Of a stretch of DNA of 47,441 nucleotides, positions 26,665-34,420 are shown piece by piece. The notes beneath the pieces are model-generated. The model searched no databases and was not told where the DNA came from. It saw nothing but the letters and a program-made list of their open reading frames with translations. Source of the DNA: Syntrophobacteraceae bacterium (GTDB taxonomy: Bacteria; Desulfobacterota; Syntrophobacteria; Syntrophobacterales; Syntrophobacteraceae); contig JARLHP010000081.1 in the NCBI GenBank assembly GCA_031292195.1, positions 1 through 47,441 of the forward strand, written 5' to 3'. Both the position numbers and the translations under genes were made by a program. Positions within the stretch are counted from its first letter, which is position 1. Each line of letters begins with the position of its first letter.

Positions 26665-26886
26665 TCAGGCGCGCGCCACCGAAACGCAAAGCCCATATCC
26701 GGGTGGTCTTGGGTCGGCATAGTCTTCGAAGACGCCGTCTTTACAGACCATGCATTTTCCGTTATGGCATATTTCCACTTCGTGCGGAAAAACCATGCCC
26801 CCGTAGGGGCAGGGCTTTTTGAGCGACAAACCCGACCAGCCCCTCATACCCTTGCCCCTCCGACCAGGAGCGGCTCCCCTGAACAT
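26665..26886 (-). CDS. Small Cys-rich protein of unknown function
   Basis: This 73-residue reading frame starts at ATG 26886, 4 nt after the stop of the zinc-finger gene at 26891-27052, so it is probably translated by coupling. The N-terminal 25 residues are basic and glycine-rich. The rest has PCPYGGMVFPHEVEIC, then HNGKCMVCKDGVFEDY, with five cysteines in a C-x14-C-x4-C-x2-C-type pattern plus one near the end. That could bind zinc or iron. I do not recognise the family. The even spread of codon use and the coupled position support a real gene, but a frame error joining it to the upstream gene cannot be excluded. Confidence 0.55.
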   Translation of the reverse strand: MFRGAAPGRRGKGMRGWSGLSLKKPCPYGGMVFPHEVEICHNGKCMVCKDGVFEDYADPRPPGYGLCVSVARA

Positions 26887-26890
26887 CAGT

Positions 26891-27052
26891 TTATTTCTCC
26901 CCGCAAGGAACGCATAGTCCCTGCTCGTCGATACACTCTTCGCAATAGGAGCGGTGGCACATTCTGCATTCCTGTACGGCCGACTCCCTGTCGTAGTCCG
27001 ACCCACAGGCCGCGCACGAGAATTTTTCCCTGGAGTTAATATTTGTGGCCAT
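26891..27052 (-). CDS. 53-residue zinc-finger-like protein
   Basis: The frame starts at ATG 27052 behind gaggagaaatgat, a good ribosome-binding site, and stops at TAA 26891. It contains CAAC (residues 13-16), CRMC (29-32), CEEC (37-40) and CVPC (47-50). The eight cysteines in four CxxC pairs have the look of a small double zinc ribbon or RING/B-box-like finger. It would be cytoplasmic and might bind nucleic acid or a partner protein. The adjacent Cys-rich gene begins 4 nt after its stop, so the two form a mini-operon. The family is not named here. Confidence 0.75.
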   Translation of the reverse strand: MATNINSREKFSCAACGSDYDRESAVQECRMCHRSYCEECIDEQGLCVPCGEK

Positions 27053-27188
27053 ATCATTTCTCCTCTTCCGGCAATCCCGGGTGTTGTACGATTCGTGAAA
27101 ACGATCGAATCGATTGTTTTTCAGCGTTACGTCACAATTCTAAGATACGCATCGGAAAGTTTGCGCACACTCCTGCCTCGAAATGTTT

Positions 27189-27220
27189 CTTGTTGGGCTG
27201 CGCTGAGCCCGGCCTTGTAA
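27189..27220. repeat. Dispersed 'gttgggct' hairpin, copy A
   Basis: cttgttgggctgcgctgagc followed by ccggccttgtaa forms a gggct/agccc stem with a GC-rich loop. It matches the copy at 27473-27508 and, more loosely, the hairpins at 31563, 36760 and 40163. Confidence 0.75.
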
Positions 27221-27445
27221 TCTTAAAAGAAAAAAAGAAGGCATAGGACGTTATAGGACGTATGGGACGAATAAAAAGCACCGCCCGAACCCTCCCGACG
27301 CTTCGCGCCCCCGGGGACGTGGGGAACTGTTAAAATAATAGATAGCGCGGGGGCACTGGCTCTCACTCCCCCTCGCCGCTTCGCGGCTCGGTTTGGCGTT
27401 TCGGCGGCGGCCCGCGGCCAGGCGCCGAATCCCGGGGGGCGCGGA

Positions 27446-27588
27446 GGAGACGCTCCCCCGCTCTGAAAAGTTCTTGTTGGGCTGCGCTTCGTTTAGCCCG
27501 ACCTTGTAACGGAGCTCAGCCCGACCTTTTCATCATTTCCGGGTGTTCCCGGGGCGGCCTGCGAAACCGCTTTCGAGGGAGCGTCTCC
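27446..27588. repeat. Nested inverted-repeat structure
   Basis: The outer arms ggagacgctccc (27446-27457) and gggagcgtctcc (27577-27588) are exact reverse complements. Inside them tgaaaag (27464-27470) pairs with cttttca (27526-27532). Inside that lies a 'gttgggct...agcccgacc' hairpin (27473-27508). The 23 bases at 27460-27482 recur exactly at 36699-36721. The layout looks like a small non-coding element or its relic. Confidence 0.75.
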
Positions 27589-27686
27589 GGGAGAAAAAGC
27601 CGCGGTACTTGTTTAATCGCGGCGGCAATGATAAATTGTATCGCGCCAAAGCTACCGGCTCGTATTTTTGAAACCGACGAATATCG

Positions 27687-28400
27687 ATGGAAGAGCACCC
27701 CGGAATGCCCTCCCGCTATTATCCACTTTTTCTGTCCCTGGAAGGAAGGACCTGCCTCGTGGTGGGCGGGGGTGGGGTAGGTGAGCGCAAGGTGGGGACT
27801 CTTCTCAAATATGGCGCCACGGTTCGGCTGGTGGCCCGGGAGTTGTCTGAGAACCTGGAGGAAAAGCGGGCCGAAAAGCTGATCGAGTGGGTCGGTTCGC
27901 GCTACGAGAGGTCACAGCTCGCGGGGATAAGCCTGGTATTTGCGGCCACCGACGACCTGGATTTAAACCGCGCCATTGCCGCTGATGCGCGCGAACTTGG
28001 CATCTGGTGCAACATGGCTACCGAGCCGGAAATGGGAACCTTCATCGTCCCTTCGGTTTTGGAGCGGGGAATGATTAACGTCGCCGTTTCGACTACGGGG
28101 CGGAGCCCTGCGGCCGCAAAGCTTTTAAGGCAAAAGCTGGAGCGCGAAATCGGACCCGAATGGGATTTTTTTGTCCGGTTGCTCGGGGAATTGCGGGAGA
28201 TCTTCAAGGCCCGGGGAGTTGTTGAAAAGGCAGGCCGGGATATATTGAGCAGGCTGGCTCGGCTGCCCATACCCGAATGGCTGGGAGAGGGCCGGGGAGG
28301 GATGGCCCTCGAGAAGACGGTTGAAATCTGTCGCCCGGTCATGACCGCCGACCAAACAAGAGTTCTCTGGGAAAATCTATGGAATCTCTTTTCCTGGTAA
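27687..28400 (+). CDS. Precorrin-2 dehydrogenase / sirohydrochlorin ferrochelatase (Met8/CysG-N type)
   Basis: The 237-residue protein has the N-terminal Rossmann motif CLVVGGGGVGERKVGTLLKYGA near residue 18-40, FAATDDLDLNRAIAADA near 90, and NVAVSTTGRSPAAAKLLRQKLE near 130-150, which mark the NAD-dependent precorrin-2 dehydrogenase family. It oxidises precorrin-2 to sirohydrochlorin, for siroheme and, in many anaerobes, the siroheme-dependent heme route. The methylase half of CysG is absent. The start at 27687 lacks a good ribosome-binding site; ATG 27705 (MPSRYYPLF) is equally possible. It overlaps ccsA by 22 nt and heads a tetrapyrrole operon. Confidence 0.9.
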   Translation: MEEHPGMPSRYYPLFLSLEGRTCLVVGGGGVGERKVGTLLKYGATVRLVARELSENLEEKRAEKLIEWVGSRYERSQLAGISLVFAATDDLDLNRAIAADARELGIWCNMATEPEMGTFIVPSVLERGMINVAVSTTGRSPAAAKLLRQKLEREIGPEWDFFVRLLGELREIFKARGVVEKAGRDILSRLARLPIPEWLGEGRGGMALEKTVEICRPVMTADQTRVLWENLWNLFSW

Positions 28401-29212
28401 TTGCAACACTTTGCTATCTTTGCGGGACGGTGGGATACCTGATTTATCTGTTAAAAGATCGCGAGGTATTGCACCGCATAGCATGGACCATATTGCTGGT
28501 CGGCGCGATTTTTCACGGCGCGGCCCTGGTGGTGCGCGGAGTCGGGACGGGACATTTTCCTCTGACATCGATACGGGAGGCGATCTCTCTATTCGCATGG
28601 GTATTCGTGGTCACCTATCTCGTGGTCCAGCTAAAACTGCAGCTGCGCATCCTGGGATCGTTCGTGTCCCCTCTGGCCGTGATTTTCATGCTCTCATCCA
28701 GGCTCCTGCCCACCCAGGCGATACTGGCGAAAGAATCTTTTCGAAGCGGCTGGCTGATCGCGCATGTGACGAGCATTTTCCTGGCCAATGCTCTTTTTGC
28801 CATGCTTTTTAGCCTGGGCATAATGTATCTGCTCCAGGAACGACGCATCAAGAAGAAGAATTTCGGATTGCTCTATGAGCGGCTGCCTTCGCTCGACCGG
28901 ATAGATTCCATAGCCAACGTGTGCCTCATGTCGGGGTTTCCTCTGATGACCGCGGGTCTTATAACCGGCTTCGTTTATGCCACTATGATCTGGCGTTCGC
29001 CGTGGAACTGGGACCCCAAGGAAGTCTTGTCCGTGGTCACCTGGATGATCTATGCGATTCTGGTCCATGAGCGGCTGGCTGTGGGATGGCGTGGGCGGAG
29101 GGCCGCATGGCTGGCGATCCTTGGTTTTTCGGCCACGATCATTACTTTCGTTTTGGCCAACCTGCTGCTTACCGGCCATCATTCGGTCATATCCGGGAAC
29201 CTTTACGGGTAG
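28379..29212 (+). CDS. ccsA: Cytochrome c biogenesis / heme-handling membrane protein CcsA (HemX-like)
   Basis: The 277-residue protein has about eight membrane segments. Its periplasmic-facing loop holds the tryptophan-rich heme motif WRSPWNWDPKEVLS near 203-216, the WWD-type signature of CcsA/CcmC/HemX proteins. In system II cytochrome c maturation CcsA, with CcsB (ResB), carries heme to the outside for attachment. A HemX-like role in regulating HemA is also known for relatives next to hemA. No ResB is in the window. It overlaps the precorrin-2 dehydrogenase end by 22 nt and lies 6 nt ahead of hemA, so all three are co-transcribed. Confidence 0.9.
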   Translation: MESLFLVIATLCYLCGTVGYLIYLLKDREVLHRIAWTILLVGAIFHGAALVVRGVGTGHFPLTSIREAISLFAWVFVVTYLVVQLKLQLRILGSFVSPLAVIFMLSSRLLPTQAILAKESFRSGWLIAHVTSIFLANALFAMLFSLGIMYLLQERRIKKKNFGLLYERLPSLDRIDSIANVCLMSGFPLMTAGLITGFVYATMIWRSPWNWDPKEVLSVVTWMIYAILVHERLAVGWRGRRAAWLAILGFSATIITFVLANLLLTGHHSVISGNLYG

Positions 29213-29218
29213 GAATAC

Positions 29219-30568
29219 ATGTCGCACATCATCCTCTTAGGCATGAATCACAAGACTGCGCCCGTTGAAATTCGGGAACAGCTTGCCGTGGCCTGCCGAC
29301 AAGAGGTCAACCCGCTGCATATGCTCCCGCACCTCGATCATGTCGATGAGCTGATTTTTCTATCTACCTGCAACCGGGTGGAGTTTTTGTTTACCTGTGG
29401 GGCCCAGGCCGAAGGGATCGCCGAGATAAAGGCGCTTCTGAGGACCCATGTGGGGTTGCCCAGTTCCATACCGCTTGATTCCTACCTCTACGTCCACCAG
29501 GATCTGGAGGCCGTAAAACACCTGTTCATGGTGGCATCCAGCCTGGACTCGATGGTGGTGGGCGAACCACAGATACTGGGGCAGCTAAAGGGAGCATATC
29601 GTAGCGCCGTCGAGTTTCGGACAGTCAAGATGGTCTTAAACCGGCTCATGCACAAGTCCTTTTCGGTAGCCAAACGGGTGCGCACCGAGACCTGCATAGG
29701 CTCCTGCGCGGTATCGGTGAGCTATGCGGCTGTGGAGCTTGCCCGCAAGATTTTCGGCCACATCCAGGACAAGAGGGTGCTTCTCATCGGTGCGGGGGAG
29801 ATGGCCGAGCTGGCCGCCGAGCACTTTCTGCGGCAGGGGGTTCGGAGCATGACGGTGGCCAACCGGACCCTGGAGCGGGCGGTCGAACTGGCCGCCAGGT
29901 TCAAGGCCGAAACGGTCCCCTTCGACCACTTGCTCGACGAACTGAAGGCAACGGACATCGTGGTGTCTTCCACGGGCGCCCGGGAACCGATCCTCAGCTA
30001 CCGGGATGTTCGATCGAGAATGCGCGAGCGGCGCAACAGACCGCTTTTCTTCATCGATATCGCCGTCCCCAGAGACATCGACCCGAAGGTGAACGAAATT
30101 GACAACGTCTATGTCTATGACATAGACGACCTGCAGGGAGTTATCGAATTCAACAGGGAAGAACGGTTGAGTCAGGCTCGCAGCGCCGAACACATCATAG
30201 ACGAGGAGACCATCAAGTTCAAAAACTGGATGAAGAGCCTGAACGCGGTGCCAACGATTGTATCGGTGCGCGAAAAAGCCGAGAAGATAAGGCAAAATGA
30301 ACTCAGGAGGACATTTTCCCAACTCCCCGACCTGGGCGAGCGGGAAAAGGAAGCGATTGAAATCCTCACTTCCTCGATAATAAAGAAACTGCTGCACGAT
30401 CCCATAATGTTTTTGAAAAAGAAGGCCCAAAGAGACTCCCGGGCCGTTTACATGGATTTCACCCTGCAGCTGTTCAACCTGATCGAGGGAATTGATGAAG
30501 TGGCTGCGGCGCAGGTTGAAAGCGAAAAAGCCGAAGATCGACCTTTTCTCAAAGCGGCAAAAAAATGA
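29219..30568 (+). CDS. hemA: Glutamyl-tRNA reductase
   Basis: The 449-residue protein is full length for HemA. GMNHKTAPVEIREQLA at the N-terminus, LSTCNRVE with the catalytic Cys near residue 50, GEPQILGQ near 117, and the NADPH-binding VLLIGAGEMAELAAEHFLRQG near 185-205 are all present. It reduces glutamyl-tRNA to glutamate-1-semialdehyde, the first committed step of tetrapyrrole synthesis by the C5 route. It is 6 nt after ccsA and 6 nt before the zinc-ribbon gene. Placement with the precorrin-2 dehydrogenase suggests flux towards siroheme and the siroheme-dependent heme pathway. Confidence 0.97.
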   Translation: MSHIILLGMNHKTAPVEIREQLAVACRQEVNPLHMLPHLDHVDELIFLSTCNRVEFLFTCGAQAEGIAEIKALLRTHVGLPSSIPLDSYLYVHQDLEAVKHLFMVASSLDSMVVGEPQILGQLKGAYRSAVEFRTVKMVLNRLMHKSFSVAKRVRTETCIGSCAVSVSYAAVELARKIFGHIQDKRVLLIGAGEMAELAAEHFLRQGVRSMTVANRTLERAVELAARFKAETVPFDHLLDELKATDIVVSSTGAREPILSYRDVRSRMRERRNRPLFFIDIAVPRDIDPKVNEIDNVYVYDIDDLQGVIEFNREERLSQARSAEHIIDEETIKFKNWMKSLNAVPTIVSVREKAEKIRQNELRRTFSQLPDLGEREKEAIEILTSSIIKKLLHDPIMFLKKKAQRDSRAVYMDFTLQLFNLIEGIDEVAAAQVESEKAEDRPFLKAAKK

Positions 30569-30574
30569 GGTAAT

Positions 30575-30970
30575 ATGGCAGATATACTTCAATTCGGAAA
30601 GAAAGTGGAAAACGTAAAGTCTGAGCGCGATAGCGCCGTGCGCCAGCTAAAGATCGAATCCTTGCGAAAGATATTCCAGTGCACCCGTTGCATGATGAAG
30701 TGCTCGAAGTGCGGGGCCCAGATAGAGTCTCAGGAATACGCCCGCTTTGCCGCTCCCTACAGCCTTTGCAAAAGCTGTCTGCAGGAATACGAAGAGTATC
30801 GCACCCGGGTCGGCGGAGACCGGGGCGAATCGGAGTGCTACTGGCGCAATTCCGCGTGGATGAAGGTCTGGGAGACTTGGCTCCAGCACCAGAAATCACT
30901 CGACCAGTACAGGCAGTCGAAGGAATTCCTGCAACTCATGGATGAAGTCGAACATATGTTAAAAAAATAA
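30575..30970 (+). CDS. Zinc-ribbon-like protein of unknown function
   Basis: The 131-residue protein is 6 nt downstream of hemA and so is very likely in its operon. It has CTRCMMKCSKC at residues 36-46 and CKSC at 65-68, six cysteines in CxxC pairs that could form a zinc ribbon. The C-terminal 70 residues are charged and helical (WMKVWETWLQHQKSLDQYRQ), like a coiled coil. It ends 4 nt before the convergent ssb gene. I do not recognise a named family. It may be a conserved companion of hemA in this lineage, perhaps regulatory; no function can be assigned. Confidence 0.8.
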   Translation: MADILQFGKKVENVKSERDSAVRQLKIESLRKIFQCTRCMMKCSKCGAQIESQEYARFAAPYSLCKSCLQEYEEYRTRVGGDRGESECYWRNSAWMKVWETWLQHQKSLDQYRQSKEFLQLMDEVEHMLKK

Positions 30971-30974
30971 CGGG

Positions 30975-31445
30975 CTAGAACGGAATATCGTCATCCGGGG
31001 CGCCTGTGTTGGCGGGCAACTCTTCGACCGCGGAACGTCCGGCAGCCCCCGCGCTTCTCATCTGGTTCTGCCCGCCTGAGGCGCCGGCGGACTGCGCCTG
31101 TCCGTCAGAGCTTCCCAGCAGTTGCAGGTCTCTGGCTACGATTTCGGTGGTGTAACGCTTCTGCCCCTGCTGGTCTTCCCACTGGTTGGTCCGGAGGCTG
31201 CCCTCGACGTAGACCAGGCGGCCCTTGGACAGATAATTTCCACAAAATTCGGCTGTCTTGCCGAAAGTGACGATACGATGCCATTCCGTTCGCTCTTCCC
31301 GGTTGCCCTCCGCCCCCGCCGGTGCGAAGTCATTGGTGGCCAGGCTGAATTTAGCCACCGCAACGCCATTGGCGCTGTACCGAATGTCCGGGTCTTTGCC
31401 CAACCTTCCGACCAGTATAACCTTGTTAATAGTTCCTTTAGCCAT
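30975..31445 (-). CDS. ssb: Single-stranded DNA-binding protein
   Basis: The 156-residue protein starts at ATG 31445 after a gaggagagtc ribosome-binding site. The longer frame to 31709 is not supported. INKVILVGRLGKDPDIRY, FSLATND, EWHRIVTFGKTAEFCGNYLSKG and VYVEGSLRTNQW make the OB-fold of residues 1-105. A glycine/glutamine-rich linker leads to the acidic tip DDDIPF, which binds partner repair and replication proteins. It coats single-stranded DNA as a tetramer. It converges with the zinc-ribbon gene, only 4 nt apart, with no separate terminator. Confidence 0.97.
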   Translation of the reverse strand: MAKGTINKVILVGRLGKDPDIRYSANGVAVAKFSLATNDFAPAGAEGNREERTEWHRIVTFGKTAEFCGNYLSKGRLVYVEGSLRTNQWEDQQGQKRYTTEIVARDLQLLGSSDGQAQSAGASGGQNQMRSAGAAGRSAVEELPANTGAPDDDIPF

Positions 31446-31562
31446 CTTTAGACTCTCCTCGCAAGCTCTTTTGCATCCCGAACTTCCCGGCGGGCGCCTG
31501 GCGATTACCCACAGAGCCGGAGATGCGGTGAGGTGGGCATGCTTTGTGGCGACCACCAGATT

Positions 31563-31590
31563 GGTGGGCAACGCTGCGCTTTTGCCCACC
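31563..31590. repeat. Dispersed hairpin, copy C (ggtgggca / tgcccacc, then CTACAG)
   Basis: The 8-bp stem ggtgggca / tgcccacc encloses acgctgcgcttt and is followed by ctacag. The hairpins at 36760 and 40163 have the same length, a similar loop and the same ctacag tail. Confidence 0.75.
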
Positions 31591-31802
31591 CTACAGGTTC
31601 CAGCTACACGTTCCAGCGCCGGTGCGCTTTGTCCCGGGCGTCGGTCCCGGAAAGCCCGCCGTCCAAACCCCGTCGAATAAGGCGGGCCATTCCGCCAAAT
31701 CCAGACCACCTTATATCATTGATCAAAAAATATGAAAACAATGCTGGTTTTTTCCCGCGTCGGACCGGTCTTGCGGCCTTTGGCCAGTGACCGTCCTTCC
31801 AA

Positions 31803-31831
31803 TTGACTAGCGTAGGAAAAGAGTTTAGACT
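31803..31831 (+). promoter_or_regulatory. Likely sigma-70-type promoter of the plsC operon
   Basis: ttgact and tagact are separated by 17 nt, within an AT-rich stretch about 65 nt ahead of the plsC start. Match to the consensus is fair (5/6 and 4/6). An alternative AT-rich box lies near 31866. Confidence 0.4.
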
Positions 31832-31897
31832 AAAGTTTTAAAATCTCAAAAGTAAATCACAATTTTATATATAAATTCGCCTTTTGCGTGGAGAAAA

Positions 31898-32668
31898 ATG
31901 AGAGTTCTGCGGTCTGTCTTTTTTTATATCTTTTTCGTTCTGTCCACCTTGATTTTGGGGTCTTTGGCCGTCATAGGCTCTTTTGTGAGCCGAGGGTGGG
32001 CGACTTCCACGGCCAGGCTCTGGGGCAACGTCAATCTTTGGGCCGCCGGAGTGAAGGTAAGTCTAACGGGTACGCAGAACTTAAGCGGCGGTCCCTATAT
32101 ATTGGTCAGCAATCACCAGGGGTGGTTCGATATTTTTGCGGCCCTGGGGAAGCTGCCGATAACATTTAGTTGGCTGGCCAAAGAAGAGCTGTTCAAAGTG
32201 CCGGTCCTGGGTCACGCCATGGCCCGGGCGGGTTATGTCCCGATCGACCGGGGGGACCGCAGGAAGGCCATTGCCAGCATGAACAAGGTGGCCGATGTCG
32301 TGCGGAAAGGGACTTCGGTATACGTTTTCCCGGAGGGCACCAGGAGTGCCGACGGAGTGATAAGGGAATTCAAGAAGGGCGTGTTCATTCTGGCCGTAAA
32401 ATCCGGTCAGCCCATTCTTCCCATAAGCATCAGCGGCTCTTATCGCATTCTTCCCAAGAATAGCTGGCTTATCCATCCGGGCGAAATCCGATTTTCGATT
32501 GGCGCTCCGATTCAAAGTGCGGGCGCCGATGCCAAAAGCCGCGATTGCCTGCTGGAAGAGGTCCGGGAAGCCATACGGGCCAATCTGACTTCCGAGGAAG
32601 CGGGTAGCGACCGCAAAGCAAGCATGGATACTCCGGGCGTTCCTTCTCAAAACGGGGGTAGCATCTGA
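31898..32668 (+). CDS. plsC: 1-acyl-sn-glycerol-3-phosphate acyltransferase
   Basis: The 256-residue protein has an N-terminal membrane segment (residues 3-28) and the acyltransferase motifs SNHQGWFDIFAA (NHx4D) near 71-77 and VFPEGTRSADG near 146-156. It acylates lysophosphatidic acid to phosphatidic acid at the inner membrane. The start follows gcgtggagaaaa closely. It is 4 nt ahead of the RNase J gene, so they share a message. Substrate chain length cannot be read. Confidence 0.93.
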   Translation: MRVLRSVFFYIFFVLSTLILGSLAVIGSFVSRGWATSTARLWGNVNLWAAGVKVSLTGTQNLSGGPYILVSNHQGWFDIFAALGKLPITFSWLAKEELFKVPVLGHAMARAGYVPIDRGDRRKAIASMNKVADVVRKGTSVYVFPEGTRSADGVIREFKKGVFILAVKSGQPILPISISGSYRILPKNSWLIHPGEIRFSIGAPIQSAGADAKSRDCLLEEVREAIRANLTSEEAGSDRKASMDTPGVPSQNGGSI

Positions 32669-32672
32669 GGCG

Positions 32673-34349
32673 ATGTCTGAAAAACCTGCCTGTTCCACTC
32701 TAAAGGTCATTCCTCTGGGAGGCCTTGGCGAAATCGGCCTCAACATGATGGTCTTCGAATACGAGGATTCCATCGTGATCGTCGACTGCGGCTTGATGTT
32801 TCCCGAAGAAGAAATGCTGGGCGTCGACATAGTCATACCCGATTTCAGCTATCTTCTCAAAAATAGAGAAAAGGTGACCGCCCTGGTCATCACCCACGGT
32901 CATGAAGACCATATAGGGGCCATCCCCTTTTTCCTGCGGGAGTTCGCCGTCCCGATATATGGAACGGCCCTGACCCTGGCCCTGATCAGGGAAAAACTCC
33001 GAGAGCACAATTTGCTCGACAGAACCGAGCTTATCCAGATCGTGGCCCGCCAGGTGGTCGAGATCGGCCCGTTCGGCTTTGAATTCATCCGGGTGTGCCA
33101 CAGCATCCCGGATGGGGTGGGACTGGCCATCCGCACCCCGGTCGGGGTGATCATCCATTCGGGCGACTTCAAGATCGACAACACGCCGGTGGACGACAAA
33201 AGACTGGATATCGCCAGGCTTGGCACCTACGGTGAAGAAGGCGTTCTGGCCCTTCTTTCCGACTCGACCAATGTGGAGCGCCCGGGATACACGGTTTCCG
33301 AAAAGGAAGTGGGCGTAACGCTTCGCAATGTGCTCCGGGAAAAGCAGGGAAGGGTCATCGTGGCTGTGTTCGCGAGCAATCTTCACCGGATACAGCAGCT
33401 GATCGATATTGCCCGCGAGTTTGGCCGCAAGGTGCTGCTGAGCGGCAAATCGATGATCAATAACGTTCGGATCGCGCGCGAACTGGGCTATCTCGACTTT
33501 ACCAGAGACGATGAGATATCGATTCAGGACCTCCAATACATGCCCGACTCCCAGGTGCTGATGCTCACCACCGGGACGCAGGGCGAGCCGATGAGCGCCC
33601 TTAGCCGCATGGCCTTCAACGATCACAAGAAGCTCAAAGTAAGGGAGGGCGACACCATCATACTCTCCTCCAGGTTCATTCCTGGAAACGAGCGCACCAT
33701 TCAAAACATCATAAACCACCTGTGCAGAAACGGGGCCGAGGTCATACACGAACAGGTAAAGGACATCCATGTCTCCGGCCACGCCTGCCAGGAAGAGCTG
33801 AAGATTCTGATCAACGTGGTCCAGCCGCGCTTCTTCGTCCCCATTCACGGCGAATTTCGCCACCTGGTAAAGCACAGACAGCTGGCCTTGTCTCTGGGAA
33901 TGTCGCCTGCCAACTGCCTGTTGATCGAAAACGGCAATGTGATGTGCTTTGGCCCCGAGGAGGTCTGCACAACCGACAGGATCGAGACGGGCAGGGTCTT
34001 TGTGGACGGAAAAGGGGTGGGCGACGTGGGCGGCCTTGTCCTGCGGGACCGCAGGCATTTATCCGAAGACGGCCTTGTGATCGTATCGCTGGTGATAGAC
34101 AAGGAAAGCCATGAAATTCTGAGCGGCCCGGACATATTCAGCCGGGGATTCATTCATGAAGAAACCAAACCCGAGATTCTCTACGAGGGCCAGTGCATAA
34201 TTTTCGAAAACATCGACAGGCAGATGGAGGAAGCCCACGAGTTGGACTGTGCGCTTTTGCAGGAGCAAATCCGGCGCGATCTCAAGCGCTTCTTCATTCG
34301 ACTGCTCGACAGGAGGCCTGTTATTTACCCGATTGTGGTGGAAATTTAG
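32673..34349 (+). CDS. rnj: Ribonuclease J
   Basis: The 558-residue protein has the metallo-beta-lactamase / beta-CASP layout of RNase J. It starts LKVIPLGGLGEIGLNMMVFE, has the zinc motif HGHEDHIGA near residue 75, PDGVGLAIRTPVGVIIHSGDFKID near 146, and STNVERPGYTVSE near 205. TTGTQGEPMSALSRMA and SGHACQEEL follow in the CASP region. It has 5'-to-3' exonuclease and endonuclease activity in RNA decay. It follows plsC by 4 nt. A clear terminator stands after it, so ftsK downstream has its own start or reads through. Confidence 0.95.
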   Translation: MSEKPACSTLKVIPLGGLGEIGLNMMVFEYEDSIVIVDCGLMFPEEEMLGVDIVIPDFSYLLKNREKVTALVITHGHEDHIGAIPFFLREFAVPIYGTALTLALIREKLREHNLLDRTELIQIVARQVVEIGPFGFEFIRVCHSIPDGVGLAIRTPVGVIIHSGDFKIDNTPVDDKRLDIARLGTYGEEGVLALLSDSTNVERPGYTVSEKEVGVTLRNVLREKQGRVIVAVFASNLHRIQQLIDIAREFGRKVLLSGKSMINNVRIARELGYLDFTRDDEISIQDLQYMPDSQVLMLTTGTQGEPMSALSRMAFNDHKKLKVREGDTIILSSRFIPGNERTIQNIINHLCRNGAEVIHEQVKDIHVSGHACQEELKILINVVQPRFFVPIHGEFRHLVKHRQLALSLGMSPANCLLIENGNVMCFGPEEVCTTDRIETGRVFVDGKGVGDVGGLVLRDRRHLSEDGLVIVSLVIDKESHEILSGPDIFSRGFIHEETKPEILYEGQCIIFENIDRQMEEAHELDCALLQEQIRRDLKRFFIRLLDRRPVIYPIVVEI

Positions 34350-34357
34350 CGCTTGTC

Positions 34358-34396
34358 CCCTAAGTCCCATGGTTCTATCGGACTTAGGGTTTTTTT
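34358..34396 (+). terminator. Rho-independent terminator after the RNase J gene
   Basis: ccctaagtcc (34358-34367) and ggacttaggg (34380-34389) form a perfect 10-bp stem with a 12-nt loop, followed by seven T residues. It lies 8 nt after the stop codon. Confidence 0.92.
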
Positions 34397-34420
34397 GATA
34401 AGTTCCCAAGGGCGGTATTC

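Larger units (their letters stand above)
27053..27686. other. Repeat-rich, gene-free region ahead of the heme cluster
   Basis: About 630 nt hold no supported gene. They carry two copies of the 'cttgttgggctgcgct...agcccg..cttgtaa' hairpin (27189-27220 and 27473-27508) and a nested inverted repeat at 27446-27588. A GC-rich stretch with a gccgc-ttc-gcggc hairpin lies near 27378-27390. The start of the precorrin-2 dehydrogenase gene follows. Confidence 0.6.
31446..31897. other. Divergent intergenic region ssb / plsC with hairpin repeat
   Basis: About 450 nt hold no supported gene. The region carries the dispersed hairpin at 31563-31590 and, near its right end, a likely plsC promoter. AT content rises sharply after 31730. 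Confidence 0.6.

Noticed and set aside
31446..31709. Upstream extension of ssb
   Set aside because: The OB-fold starts at the ATG at 31445, which has a good ribosome-binding site; the extension overlaps a dispersed repeat.
32700..34058. 452-codon antisense frame opposite RNase J
   Set aside because: Shadow of a well-supported gene with all catalytic motifs on the plus strand.
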